From positions 248,001-312,000 of the forward strand of contig NZ_SWJE01000001.1 of the NCBI RefSeq assembly GCF_005144415.1: DNA of 64,000 nt. The letters are read 5' to 3'. Position 1 is the first letter of the stretch, and each line of letters begins with the position of its first letter. The position numbers and the translations under genes are program-made. Below are positions 1 through 8,122 of the stretch, piece by piece. The notes under the pieces were generated by a model. The model did no database searches. It had not been told where the DNA came from and saw only the letters and a list, made by a program, of their open reading frames with translations. The DNA comes from Trinickia terrae (GTDB lineage: Bacteria > Pseudomonadota > Gammaproteobacteria > Burkholderiales > Burkholderiaceae).

Positions 1-357
1 GAGAAGGCCGACGACGCCGATATCGCGGCGATCCAGCACGAATGGGACAACCTGCAGACGGTCGTGGAGACGGAGGGCATCGGGGCGAAGGACGATTTCG
101 CGTTTCACCTGGCGGTGGCGCGCGCTTCCAAGAACCCGTTCTTCATCTCCGCGCTGTCGTTCATCCAGGAGCAGGTCGTGTTCAGCATGAACCTTTCGCG
201 CAATCTGTCGCTCGTGAAGTCGGTGGAGCGGCAGCGGCTCGTGCAGCAGGAGCATCTCGCCGTGCTGGAGGCGATCCGCAAGCGCGACCCGCAAGCGGCC
301 GGGCGTGCGATGCGCGAGCATCTGGAGCGTGCGGTGGAGCGGATGTTCGGGTCGTGA
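1..357 (+). CDS. GntR/FadR-family regulator, C-terminal part (5' end outside window)
   Basis: The reading frame is open from base 1, so this is the 3' part of a gene that begins before the window. The visible 118 codons form the helical FCD effector domain of the FadR branch of GntR regulators. The metal/ligand-binding signature is present: an Asp followed by FAFHLAVA, then EHLAVLEAI and MREHLERA, which supply the three conserved histidines. The DNA-binding winged helix is not visible. It lies just upstream of a decayed dapA-type gene and an ABC importer, so it probably controlled a sugar-acid or amino-acid uptake locus. The ligand cannot be read from the sequence. Confidence 0.85.
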   Translation, partial: EKADDADIAAIQHEWDNLQTVVETEGIGAKDDFAFHLAVARASKNPFFISALSFIQEQVVFSMNLSRNLSLVKSVERQRLVQQEHLAVLEAIRKRDPQAAGRAMREHLERAVERMFGS

Positions 358-505
358 GCGGGCGGCCCGGGTCGCGGGCCTGGGTCGATTGGGCCCCGCA
401 AAGTCGTAAGGGGATGCACGTAAGTCGCCGAATGTTGTTTGAGCACTAGTTCGCGCGGTGCTACCTTGGGATCCGTTGCTCAATTCGTTCGGATCCCGCG
501 ACCTC

Positions 506-1129
506 ATGAACCTCTCCCCCATTGCCGAGCGCGAATTCGCGTCGACTGTGAGGGCGGTGCCGCCGCTTGCGCGCCGCGCCGACGCTGCCGGCCCCGATAC
601 GCGCGTGATTCCCGCGATCGGCCCCGACTTCGGGAAGATGCTCGATCAGGCGCGCATCCTCGCGCGCACCGCCCATCGCACGGCGATGGTCCTGCCGCTC
701 GCGGGCTTCGCCACGCCGCAGGGTGTCGAGGCGGGCCTGACGCGCGTCGCCGATATCGCGGGCATGCCGCTCACGCTCTACATCAAGAGCGAAAACTACG
801 TCGATGTCGATACGCTCGCGCGCCTGATCGATCACGGCACGCTGATTGCGGTCAAGTACGCGATCGTGCGCGGCGATGCTGCCGACGACCCCTATCTGCG
901 GCGTCTTCTGCGGAGCATCAGGCCCTCGCAGGTGATTTCCGGCATGGGCGAGCGTCCGGCGCTCACGCACGTGCGCGAGTTCAGCCTGGCCGCCTGGACG
1001 ACCGGCTCCGGATGCATCGCGCCGCGCGCAGATCCTGCCGCTCCTGAGCGGCGCGCCCGAAAGCGAGCATGAGTCGATCAGGGCGGCAGTGCAGGCGTTG
1101 CGCGAGTTCGAGCGCGGCTTGCGCGTAAT
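506..1129 (+). pseudogene. Decayed dihydrodipicolinate synthase (DapA)-family gene
   Basis: From the ATG at 506 the frame starts like a DapA/KDG-aldolase protein (SPIAEREFASTVRAVPPLAR). It then jumps straight to the barrel interior (DTRVIPAIGPDFGKM), so about 45 residues between strands 1 and 3, including the usual GGxx...LYHV segment, are missing. The middle is good: LYIKSENYVD, the Schiff-base lysine in LIAVKYAIV, and SGMGERPAL. After TTGSGCIAP the frame shifts. The next frame over gives ILPLLSGAPESEHESIRA, resembling the family C-terminus. About 205 codons remain of roughly 300. Two independent lesions make this a pseudogene. The pairing with an IlvD-type stub downstream suggests an aldonate (for example arabinonate) pathway remnant. 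Confidence 0.75.
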
Positions 1130-1149
1130 GGATGCACGGTCCGGCCGGC

Positions 1150-1157
1150 GGTATACC
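1150..1157. promoter_or_regulatory. GGTATACC palindrome, possible GntR (FadR-type) operator
   Basis: A perfect 8-bp palindrome with a GTATAC core lies 43 bp before the -35 box of the ABC operon. FadR-branch GntR proteins commonly bind GTATAC-centred palindromes, and one is encoded at the left edge. The same 14-mer that contains it recurs at 26151-26164, so it may instead be part of a dispersed repeat. Confidence 0.35.
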
Positions 1158-1199
1158 AAATGCTGCATACCCGGTACCGAATACCAGACGCAAGGTTGC

Positions 1200-1229
1200 T
1201 TGACATCGTCGACAGCCGTTTTGTATGTT
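1200..1229 (+). promoter_or_regulatory. Candidate sigma-70 promoter of the ABC importer operon
   Basis: TTGACA at 1200-1205 and TATGTT at 1224-1229 are 18 bp apart. They sit about 85 bp before the start codon of the binding-protein gene, in the only non-coding stretch upstream of the operon. Confidence 0.45.
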
Positions 1230-1313
1230 CGGCGCTGGGGGCCAGCCCTCGACGCTGCGTATCGAAGCCTGTCAATCCAAGAAGATTTCCATCACGGGAA
1301 GCGAGGAGATGCA

Positions 1314-2483
1314 ATGTCTTTTTCCGGCAGGTTGTCAGTCAAGCTGGCGGCCGCATGCGCCGTCCTGGGCGCAGCGCTTGGCGCCGCCGCCGCGCATGCG
1401 GAACCGGTCACGTTGAACATCGTCGACGTCGCGGGCGATCTGCAGCTCACGCAGAAGGGCTTCGAGGCGTTCAAGGCGAAGTATCCGAATCTGGTATCCG
1501 GCATTACGTATACCAACGCGCCAGCCCCGCAGCTGCCGGGCAAGATCAAGGCGATGCAGGCGGCGGGCCGCTCGGATATCGACCTTGTCCTGACCGGCAC
1601 CGATGCGCTTGCCGCGGGCATCGAGCAGAACCTCTGGCTGAAGCTGCTGCCCGACAACGCCGGCGCATTCCCGGGCTTGCTCGACAAATACGCGCCAGGG
1701 CCGCGCAAGATGCAGGATCTTGCGCAGGGCTACGGCATCGAGGTCGCGTATATGCCGGCCGGTCCGCTCGTCGAATACAACCCCGCGAAGGTCGGCGATC
1801 CGCCGAAGACGCCCGAGCAGCTGCTGCAATGGTGCAAGGCGCATCCGAACAAGCTGATCTACGCGCGTCCCGCCAACTCCGGCCCCGGGCGCACGTTCCT
1901 GATGGGCTTGCCCTACGTGCTCGGCGACAAGAACCCGCAAGACCCGATCAACGGCTGGGACAAGACTTGGGCGTTTCTCAAGGCGCTGAACGATTGCATC
2001 CCCTACTACCCGGGCGGCACCTCGGCGGTCATGAAGGAGCTGGGCGAGGGCACGCGCGACATGACCGTGACGGTGACGGGCTGGGACATCAATCCGCGCG
2101 CGCTCGGCATCGTGCCCGCCGATTTCAAGGTGCAGTCCTTCGACAACATGACGTGGGTGAACGACGCGCACTACATGGTGATTCCGAAGGGCGTGCCGAA
2201 GGACAAGGTCGCCGTGCTCCTCAAGCTGATGAACTTCATGCTCGAGCCCGCGCAGCAGGCGCTGACCTATGACGACGGCTATTTCTATCCGGGGCCGGCC
2301 GTGAAGGACGTCACGCTGCAGCAGGCGCCGGCGCACAGCCAGGACGTGATCAAGAAGTATGGCCGTCCCGAGTACGACAAATGGATCGCCGAGCGGCCGC
2401 ATCAGATACCGCTTTCCGCGCAGACGATGGTCGCCGCGTTCCAGAAATGGGATCGCGAGATCGGTGCGCAGAAGACGAAGTGA
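1314..2483 (+). CDS. ABC transporter periplasmic substrate-binding protein (polyamine/iron-type fold)
   Basis: A 389-residue exported binding protein of the bacterial extracellular solute-binding (PotD-like, type II) fold. The ATG at 1314 is chosen because a GAGGAG ribosome site precedes it and a clean signal peptide follows (about 29 residues, cut after AHA before EPVTLNIV). The frame is open further upstream, but that part is not protein-like. The body has typical features: PGKIKAMQAAGRSDIDLVLT, TVTGWDINPRA and the helical C-terminus. It heads a four-gene importer operon with the ATPase 69 bp downstream. The ligand is unknown; neighbouring aldonate-pathway relics and the polyamine-type architecture give conflicting hints. 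Confidence 0.9.
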   Translation: MSFSGRLSVKLAAACAVLGAALGAAAAHAEPVTLNIVDVAGDLQLTQKGFEAFKAKYPNLVSGITYTNAPAPQLPGKIKAMQAAGRSDIDLVLTGTDALAAGIEQNLWLKLLPDNAGAFPGLLDKYAPGPRKMQDLAQGYGIEVAYMPAGPLVEYNPAKVGDPPKTPEQLLQWCKAHPNKLIYARPANSGPGRTFLMGLPYVLGDKNPQDPINGWDKTWAFLKALNDCIPYYPGGTSAVMKELGEGTRDMTVTVTGWDINPRALGIVPADFKVQSFDNMTWVNDAHYMVIPKGVPKDKVAVLLKLMNFMLEPAQQALTYDDGYFYPGPAVKDVTLQQAPAHSQDVIKKYGRPEYDKWIAERPHQIPLSAQTMVAAFQKWDREIGAQKTK

Positions 2484-2552
2484 CGTGAAGCGCCGCGGGC
2501 CGTCGGCCGGCTTCAGTAAGCCGGCCGCTCGCGGCAACCGAAGGGAGTGGTC

Positions 2553-3632
2553 ATGAAGCATTCTTTCGAGCGCTTGCGGCTCGATTCGGTGTGCCGCAGC
2601 TTCACGAACGCGGAAGGCGAGGCGATCGCCGCGCTGCGCGATCTCGACCTGGAAATCGGGCGCGGCGAGTTCATCGCACTCCTGGGGCCCTCCGGTTGCG
2701 GCAAATCGACTGCGCTCAATTGCATCGCCGGATTGCAGCCGCTCACCGCGGGCGGCATCTGGCTCGACGACCAGCGCATCGACGTGCTGCCGCCCGAGAA
2801 GCGCGGCTTCGGCATGGTGTTCCAGAACTACGCGCTGTTTCCGCACATGTCGGTGCTGAACAACGTCGGCTTCGGGCTCAAGATGCGCGGCGTGCCGAAG
2901 GCGGAAGTGCAGCGGCGCGCGCGCGAAGCGCTGCAGCTCGTGCAGCTCGTGGGCCACGAGAACAAGTTGCCGGGACAACTGTCCGGCGGACAGCAGCAGC
3001 GCGTGGCGATCGCGCGGGCGATCGTCATCGAACCGCCGCTCGTGCTGATGGACGAGCCGCTGTCGAATCTCGATACCAAGCTGCGCATCGAAATGCGCGC
3101 GGAGATCCGTCGCATTCACAGCAGTCTCGAGCGCGCGACCCTCTATGTGACGCATGACCAGGACGAGGCGCTCTCGATGGCGGATCGCATCGTCGTGATG
3201 CGGGAGGGCGTCGTGCAGCAGGTCGGGACGCCGCAAGCCGTGTACGGGCGGCCGACGAACCTTCATGTTGCGCGCTTCATGGGCTATCGCAACGTGCTGC
3301 CGTTCACGCTCGAAGGCACGTGCGGCGAGCACGTTGCCGTGTCCGCGCAAGGCGTGCGGCTGGCCGGCGTGCCGATGGCGGGCTTCGACAGCAAGGCGGT
3401 CGCGCTCGCGATGCGGCCCGACGATTTCGAGCGCGCGGCGCCCGGCGACGACAACGCCTTCGACGTGCGGATCGAAACAGTCGAGTACGGCGGCCGCGAT
3501 TCGCTCGTGTTCGCGAATGCGCCGTTCGGCAAGCTGTGGGCGCGCATGCCGGGCGAGTTCGGCGAAGGCGAGCGCGTGACGCTGCGCATCGCGCCGTCGC
3601 GGGTGCTGGTCTATGCGGAGGAAGCGCGATGA
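2553..3632 (+). CDS. ABC transporter ATPase (PotA/FbpC-like)
   Basis: A 359-residue cytoplasmic ATPase that powers the importer. Walker A (GPSGCGKST), Q-loop (VFQNYALFPHM), signature (LSGGQQQR), Walker B (LVLMDEPLSNLD) and the switch His (YVTHDQDEA) are all intact. The C-terminal third is a TOBE/OB regulatory domain typical of the PotA/MalK class. Start ATG 2553 is preferred over the in-frame GTG at 2547 because AAGGGA sits at the right distance. The stop overlaps the first permease start (ATGA), indicating translational coupling. Confidence 0.95.
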   Translation: MKHSFERLRLDSVCRSFTNAEGEAIAALRDLDLEIGRGEFIALLGPSGCGKSTALNCIAGLQPLTAGGIWLDDQRIDVLPPEKRGFGMVFQNYALFPHMSVLNNVGFGLKMRGVPKAEVQRRAREALQLVQLVGHENKLPGQLSGGQQQRVAIARAIVIEPPLVLMDEPLSNLDTKLRIEMRAEIRRIHSSLERATLYVTHDQDEALSMADRIVVMREGVVQQVGTPQAVYGRPTNLHVARFMGYRNVLPFTLEGTCGEHVAVSAQGVRLAGVPMAGFDSKAVALAMRPDDFERAAPGDDNAFDVRIETVEYGGRDSLVFANAPFGKLWARMPGEFGEGERVTLRIAPSRVLVYAEEAR

Positions 3633-4501
3633 GCCTGCTCTTGGCGCCTCGCGTGCCGCACGACGCGAAGGCGTGGCTCGTCGCGCCGGCGCTCGCATTC
3701 ATCGTCGCGCTCTTCATCTACCCGTTTGCCTATGGGCTGATGCTGTCGTTCCAGCCGACCAACGGCGGCGGCGCGCTCGCGAACTACGTCGCGTTCTTCA
3801 CCGATACGTCGATGTGGCCGACGATCTTCGTCACGCTGAAGCTCGCGGTCCCCGCGACGTCGATCAACGTCGGCGCATCGGTGCCGGTGGCATTCGCATT
3901 GCGCCGCAAGTCGCCGTACCAGAAGCTCGTGACGACACTGCTCGTGATTCCCGTCACGCTCGGCACCGTGCTGATCGCCGACGGCATGCTCACGTACTTC
4001 GGCCCGAACGGCTGGTTTTCGCAAGCGGTCGCGGGGCTGCATCTGGTCTCCGGCGAAGTGCGGCTCACGCACAACTACTGGGGCGTGCTGATCTCGCTTG
4101 TCGTGTCGGGCTTTCCGTTTGCGTTCCTGCTCACGCTCTCCTACGTCACGGGTATCGATCCGACGCTCGCGCGCGCCGCGGCGACGCTCGGCGCGAGCCC
4201 CTGGCAGCAGTTCCGCCAGATCTACCTGCCGCTTCTCGCGCCTGGCTTGACGATGGCCGCGAGCCTGTCGTTCGTGCAGGCGTTCTCGGTGTTTCCGTCC
4301 GCCGTACTGCTTGGCGCACCGGCGGGGCCGACGCGCGTGATGTCGATCGCGGCATCCGAAGCGGCATTCGAGAGCTACGACTACTCGCTCGCCTCGACGA
4401 TCGCGATCGTGATGGGCTTTGTCCAATTGCTCGTGGTGGTCGCGATGCTCGGCATGCGGCGTTTCTTCTACTCGGGGCCGGTGAGCGGAGGCAAGGGCTG
4501 A
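3629..4501 (+). CDS. ABC transporter permease (first subunit)
   Basis: A 290-residue inner-membrane permease of the PotB/binding-protein-dependent class. Six hydrophobic segments are evident, and the EAA loop that docks the ATPase is present near residue 190 (RAAATLGASPWQQFRQIYLP). The start codon overlaps the ATPase stop and its own stop overlaps the next permease start, so the four genes form one tight operon. It is one half of the heterodimeric channel. Confidence 0.93.
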   Translation: MSLLLAPRVPHDAKAWLVAPALAFIVALFIYPFAYGLMLSFQPTNGGGALANYVAFFTDTSMWPTIFVTLKLAVPATSINVGASVPVAFALRRKSPYQKLVTTLLVIPVTLGTVLIADGMLTYFGPNGWFSQAVAGLHLVSGEVRLTHNYWGVLISLVVSGFPFAFLLTLSYVTGIDPTLARAAATLGASPWQQFRQIYLPLLAPGLTMAASLSFVQAFSVFPSAVLLGAPAGPTRVMSIAASEAAFESYDYSLASTIAIVMGFVQLLVVVAMLGMRRFFYSGPVSGGKG

Positions 4502-5406
4502 TGGCTATCGACGATCGCGCCCGGCACGCGTGGCCTCAGGGCGGCATCGGGCCCGCTGCAGCGCAAGCGGCCAGGCCGCGCGCGAACCTGGCCGCCCGCG
4601 CCTGGAAAGTGTTGGTCTGGACCGCGGTGATGTTCTTCCTGTTGAACATCCTGCTGTTGATCGCGACCGTCGCCGTCAACTCGATCGCGACGCGCTGGTT
4701 CGGCACGCCGCTGCCCGAAGGCTTCACGCTGCACTGGTATGCGCAGGCATGGAGCGATTTCCAGCTTGCGAGCGTGCTGCTCGTCACGCTCGAAGTGGTG
4801 GGCGCGGTCGTGGTGCTGTCGATCGTGTTCGGCGTGCCTGCGGCCTATGCGCTTGCGCGCGTGCAGTTTCCCGGCAAGCGGCTCGCGATGCTCGTGTTTC
4901 TGCTGCCGTTGATGGTCCCGCCTGTCACGTACGGGATTCCGATGGCGACCGCGATGTACAAGTTCGGCCTCGCGGGCACGCTGCCGGGCGTGATTCTCGC
5001 GAACCTGGTGCCTGCGTTGCCGTTCGTGATTCTCGTGATGACGCCGTTCATCGAACAGCTCGACCCGAATCTCGAATCGGCCGCGCGCATCTTCGGCGCG
5101 AGCACGTTCCGCTTTTTTCTCCATGTGCTGCTGCCGCTGCTCGTGCCGGGCATGCTGGCGGCGGGGCTGCTCGTGCTCGTGCGCACGATCGGTCTGTTCG
5201 AGCTGACCTTCTTCACCGCGGGGCCGACGACGCAAACGCTCGTGGTCGCGCTCTACTACGCAGCATTTTCGACCGGCGTGCGCGCGCCGCAGTCGATCGA
5301 TGCGATGGCGATGATCTACATGGCGATCACGCTGGTCTGGGTGCTGATCGCCTTGCAATTCGTGAGCCCCACGCAGCTCGTGTCGCGCGTCAACGAACAA
5401 CGCTGA
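4501..5406 (+). CDS. ABC transporter permease (second subunit)
   Basis: A 301-residue PotC-like permease. A cytoplasmic N-terminus of about 35 residues precedes six membrane spans. The EAA loop reads ESAARIFGASTFRFFLHVLL. Translation is coupled to the preceding permease (TGATG overlap). It completes the channel. The next gene downstream is a broken dehydratase, so the operon probably once continued into catabolic enzymes. Confidence 0.93.
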   Translation: MAIDDRARHAWPQGGIGPAAAQAARPRANLAARAWKVLVWTAVMFFLLNILLLIATVAVNSIATRWFGTPLPEGFTLHWYAQAWSDFQLASVLLVTLEVVGAVVVLSIVFGVPAAYALARVQFPGKRLAMLVFLLPLMVPPVTYGIPMATAMYKFGLAGTLPGVILANLVPALPFVILVMTPFIEQLDPNLESAARIFGASTFRFFLHVLLPLLVPGMLAAGLLVLVRTIGLFELTFFTAGPTTQTLVVALYYAAFSTGVRAPQSIDAMAMIYMAITLVWVLIALQFVSPTQLVSRVNEQR

Positions 5407-5464
5407 CGGCACGCGCGCGCCGCGCGGGCCGCATTCACCTCGATTTGCCTGGAGTCATACGACC

Positions 5465-5632
5465 GTGAGCATCAAACGCAGGACCCCCTGAAGACCTGCG
5501 CAGCCACCGCCGGTACGGCGTGAACGACCTGCGCTCGTTCGGCCGCCGCTCGCGCGCGGCGCAGATGGGCTACAGCCGGGAGGAATACGCGGGCAAGCCG
5601 GTGATCGCGATCCTCAACACGTGGAATCGGAT
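5465..5632 (+). pseudogene. IlvD/Edd-family dehydratase, N-terminal stub
   Basis: Only about 55 codons remain of a roughly 575-codon dehydratase (dihydroxy-acid/aldonate dehydratase family, Fe-S enzymes). GTG 5465 opens SIKRRTP, then one extra base shifts the frame. The adjacent frame continues [37 protein letters not shown] and VIAILNTWN, the conserved N-terminal block of L-arabinonate-type dehydratases. Homology stops there and an AraC-type C-terminus takes over in frame. It has two lesions, a frameshift and a truncation by fusion. It follows the ABC permease by 58 bp, in the position expected for the last gene of the operon. Confidence 0.8.
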
Positions 5633-6050
5633 CAAGGCCGGAGCGAAGTGGTTGCGCGAGAACTACAAGCGCTCCATTTCGATCACTCAGGCAGCCGAAG
5701 GGGCCGGCATGAGCGAGCGCACGTTTCTTCGCCGCTTCAAGGCCGAGACGTCGGTGACGCCTTCGGAGTATCTGCTCGGCATCCGCCTTGAAGCCGTTTG
5801 CCGATTGCTGATCGAGACCAGCTTGCCGGTCGACAAGATTGCCCGCCGCTGTGGAATGGGTGGTGGCGAGCGCCTCTCGCGCGTCTTCAGACGAAGATTT
5901 TCGTCGACGCCGACCAAGTATCGCGCTGCGCACTCGGGCGCTTCCGGCGCAGAGCACTTCGTGCTTCGTCACTTGGCGGCCAACTTCAAGTTCGAAGTGC
6001 CGACGCTGTTCAAGTACCAGCCAACGATCGCATGCTGGCATGCCTCGTAA
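5633..6050 (+). pseudogene. AraC/GlxA-type regulator, C-terminal DNA-binding half
   Basis: Continuous in frame with the dehydratase stub, the protein becomes [20 protein letters not shown], then [19 protein letters not shown] and [19 protein letters not shown]. This is the double helix-turn-helix of the GlxA/FtrA branch of AraC regulators, which normally follows a DJ-1/PfpI-like sensor domain of about 200 residues. That sensor is absent. The frame from 5520 to 6050 is intact and could give a 176-residue chimera with a complete DNA-binding module. Expression is unproven, so I call it a pseudogene. Confidence 0.75.
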
Positions 6051-6072
6051 GAGGGCAGCCGGAGACACTCAC

Positions 6073-6357
6073 ATGCCCAATGGCAAACTGGAAGCCCGCA
6101 TCGCACGCCTCGAACGCGGTATCGAGCATCTGGCGGCGTGCCTCGCGGTGCAGGCCGCACTGGCGCAAGCGCTTGCGGAAGACGCGAATCAGAAGACGCA
6201 AGTGGCGCAAGTGTTCAAGCAAGCCGTCGATATCCTGCTTTCGATGCAGGACGAGCGGCCGATGTCGGCGAATTTCGAGGAGACCGTTTCGCTTCAGGCC
6301 AATGCGTTGCTGGAGTCGCTCGCCAAGTCGCGCGGCGCGCCGAAAGGCGCGCCTTGA
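6073..6357 (+). CDS. Small hypothetical protein, helical
   Basis: A 94-residue protein with no recognised family. It begins MPNGKLEARIARLERGIEHL and is predicted almost wholly helical, with heptad-like leucine/isoleucine spacing over residues 5-50, which suggests a short coiled coil. It has no signal peptide or membrane segment. It lies 22 bp after the chimeric AraC frame and convergent to the Tat-exported protein. A real gene is plausible from codon usage, but no function can be assigned. Confidence 0.5.
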   Translation: MPNGKLEARIARLERGIEHLAACLAVQAALAQALAEDANQKTQVAQVFKQAVDILLSMQDERPMSANFEETVSLQANALLESLAKSRGAPKGAP

Positions 6358-6378
6358 GTGGATGCGGCAATCGGAGCC

Positions 6379-7551
6379 TCAGGAGGCTGCGCCACCTTGT
6401 ATCAAGCTCTGCTTGCTTTGGTCTACGATTCCGGCAGCGAGCAGCTTGGATCGGATGAGGTTATAGGACGATGGTTGAAGCTGGTAGGTGTCGAACTTCA
6501 CCGACATTCGTCGAATTTTGCCATTGAAAAGCTCTACGGCTGTCGAGCCGTTAAGGCCGTTGCGGTTCACGCCGGTATTGGAATATTGTCCCCCGGCCTT
6601 CCACTCGAAGCCTCCACCCGCATCGCCGCCGACGATGTGCAGGAGTGAAGCGCCGACGCCGTCCGGAAGGTCCTTTGCAAGAATGGAAAATAGTTTGGAA
6701 ATTAGCTCCAAACCTTGAATTTGTATCGTTTGATCGTAGTTGCCGTAGAGAACAGGCCCTTGATGAAGCAGGGGATTGACGTAAATGGCATCTTCGGTGA
6801 AAAACGATTGAATGAAGTTAACGTTGCCGCTGCTCAGAGCGGACTGAAACCGTTGCGCGAAATCGATCATCGTTGATGATGCGGAGGGCTGGCCCGTCAC
6901 GCTGGTCGTGAGGGCTAGTTTTCCGGGCGCTGCCGGGGAACTTGAATAGCGAGGGACTCCGCCGGGGTGAACTGGAGCATTCGGGAATGCGACGCCTTGC
7001 GTGACCGCGGGGCCGATGATGTCAGACTCGCCCAGTTCCCTGGAGTCCCAGTAGTCAGTCATTCTCACGACTAGACCATTGTCGAAATCGAACACTCTGT
7101 GCGCCGTGATCCCGTTGGTGGCAAAGAAGGCGTTGCGGGCGCTGACGTGTTCGACGATGGCGCCGAACTTGACGTCGCCCGTGACGTGAAAGGGGGTGGC
7201 GACGTTCGTGGTGCCCAGTGTCTGCGATTCACTGCTGAACAGTTGAGCCAGCGCGGGAGCCAATGCATTGATTCCCTGAAAGAGCAGGTTGATCGTGGCA
7301 TCGGAAAACGTGAATTCGTTCAATTGAGCCAAGCGCGCAAGCACACGCCCTGAATCTCCGCTGTTCCAGTCCTGATAGAACGATCGAAAGAAAGCCCAGG
7401 TCTGCTCTTGAGTGATTTCTGTCGAGACGGCCGATCCGGCATCCCAAATGCCCCCCTGATCGGAAAGGCCAAATGCGCGATCCGCTATTAAAGAAAGCGG
7501 AATGGTTGCTGCAAGAGATCCAAGAAATTTGCGGCGGTTGAAAGCAGTCAT
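6379..7551 (-). CDS. Tat-exported protein with two NTF2/SnoaL-like domains
   Basis: A 390-residue protein that opens with a twin-arginine signal (NRRKFLGSLAATIPLSLIAD), so it is exported folded to the periplasm. Two SnoaL/NTF2-like cone domains follow, roughly residues 45-190 and 225-365. Each has the aromatic-rich start (WAFFRSFYQDWNSGD; FAQRFQSALSSGNVNF) and a mid-domain HV/DFDNG strand. NTF2-like domains are small-molecule binding or isomerase folds; the substrate is unknown. A GAGGAG ribosome site precedes the ATG at 7551. Base composition is clearly more AT-rich than the flanks, and a transposase relic lies next to it, suggesting acquisition by transfer. Confidence 0.8.
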   Translation of the reverse strand: MTAFNRRKFLGSLAATIPLSLIADRAFGLSDQGGIWDAGSAVSTEITQEQTWAFFRSFYQDWNSGDSGRVLARLAQLNEFTFSDATINLLFQGINALAPALAQLFSSESQTLGTTNVATPFHVTGDVKFGAIVEHVSARNAFFATNGITAHRVFDFDNGLVVRMTDYWDSRELGESDIIGPAVTQGVAFPNAPVHPGGVPRYSSSPAAPGKLALTTSVTGQPSASSTMIDFAQRFQSALSSGNVNFIQSFFTEDAIYVNPLLHQGPVLYGNYDQTIQIQGLELISKLFSILAKDLPDGVGASLLHIVGGDAGGGFEWKAGGQYSNTGVNRNGLNGSTAVELFNGKIRRMSVKFDTYQLQPSSYNLIRSKLLAAGIVDQSKQSLIQGGAAS

Positions 7552-7607
7552 GCGACTTGTCTCCTCGGCTGGCTACGGAAATGCGCCTCGTCTTAAAGAC
7601 TGGGGCG

Positions 7608-7751
7608 CTACTTGAAAGCGTTGACAAATAGATTCTGAAGTTGCCGCCACGCTATGACGCGGCCGGCCAGCTTCAGGAAAGCTTCGTGGGCGAATTCAAG
7701 ATGTTCGAAGCGAATGCGCGGCCGCCGGAAGTTGTGAATCCATCTCGCCGA
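7608..7751 (-). pseudogene. IS5-like transposase C-terminal relic
   Basis: On the minus strand the frame gives SARWIHNFRRPRIRFEHLEF, then AHEAFLKLAGRVIAWRQLQN. This is the tail shared by IS5/IS1182-like DDE transposases (RFAWLHxFRRLxIRFERR...HEAFLxLGCALICWR). Only about 48 codons remain, with no DDE residues and no terminal inverted repeats that I can see. It is an immobile scar beside the AT-rich exported-protein gene. Confidence 0.65.
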
Positions 7752-8122
7752 CACCGCAGCCATGCTCAGAAATGTCTTTTTTATACTGCACTCACGTAAA
7801 GTATAGGTCAAGGCATCGCCAATGAGCAAATACGTATTGAGCTCGCCTTTCCAGAGCCGATCCATTGGCGAGCGTTTCAATCCAAGAAGGAAGGAGCATC
7901 AATTGCCACGCTCAAATAATACTTTACGATAGGTAAAATATTGACTACCATCCGCCACTTCTACCGATTTTCCGCTCAGGCGATAGCCATGTAATACGCC
8001 GGCAAAGAATCCGCTGTCATTGATTGACTGAATCCCAATAGACAGCCGGGTCTCCGCAGCCTTTGCGTCGACTTCGACGCGACATTGGAGTCGCAACTTG
8101 CAACTCGTGTAAGGGAAACGAT
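7752..8122. other. AT-rich stretch without a convincing gene
   Basis: This stretch is clearly lower in GC than the rest of the window. A minus-strand frame at 7899-8096 (65 codons, TTG start, DGSQYFTYRKVLFERGN end) is open but matches nothing I recognise. No ribosome site or family motif supports it. It is probably insertion debris between the transposase relic and the broken dienelactone hydrolase. Confidence 0.4.

Noticed and set aside
1335-3698. 787-codon open frame on the minus strand opposite the ABC importer genes
   Set aside because: It mirrors the binding-protein and ATPase genes, is Arg/His-rich without motifs, and results from GC-biased third positions of the real genes.
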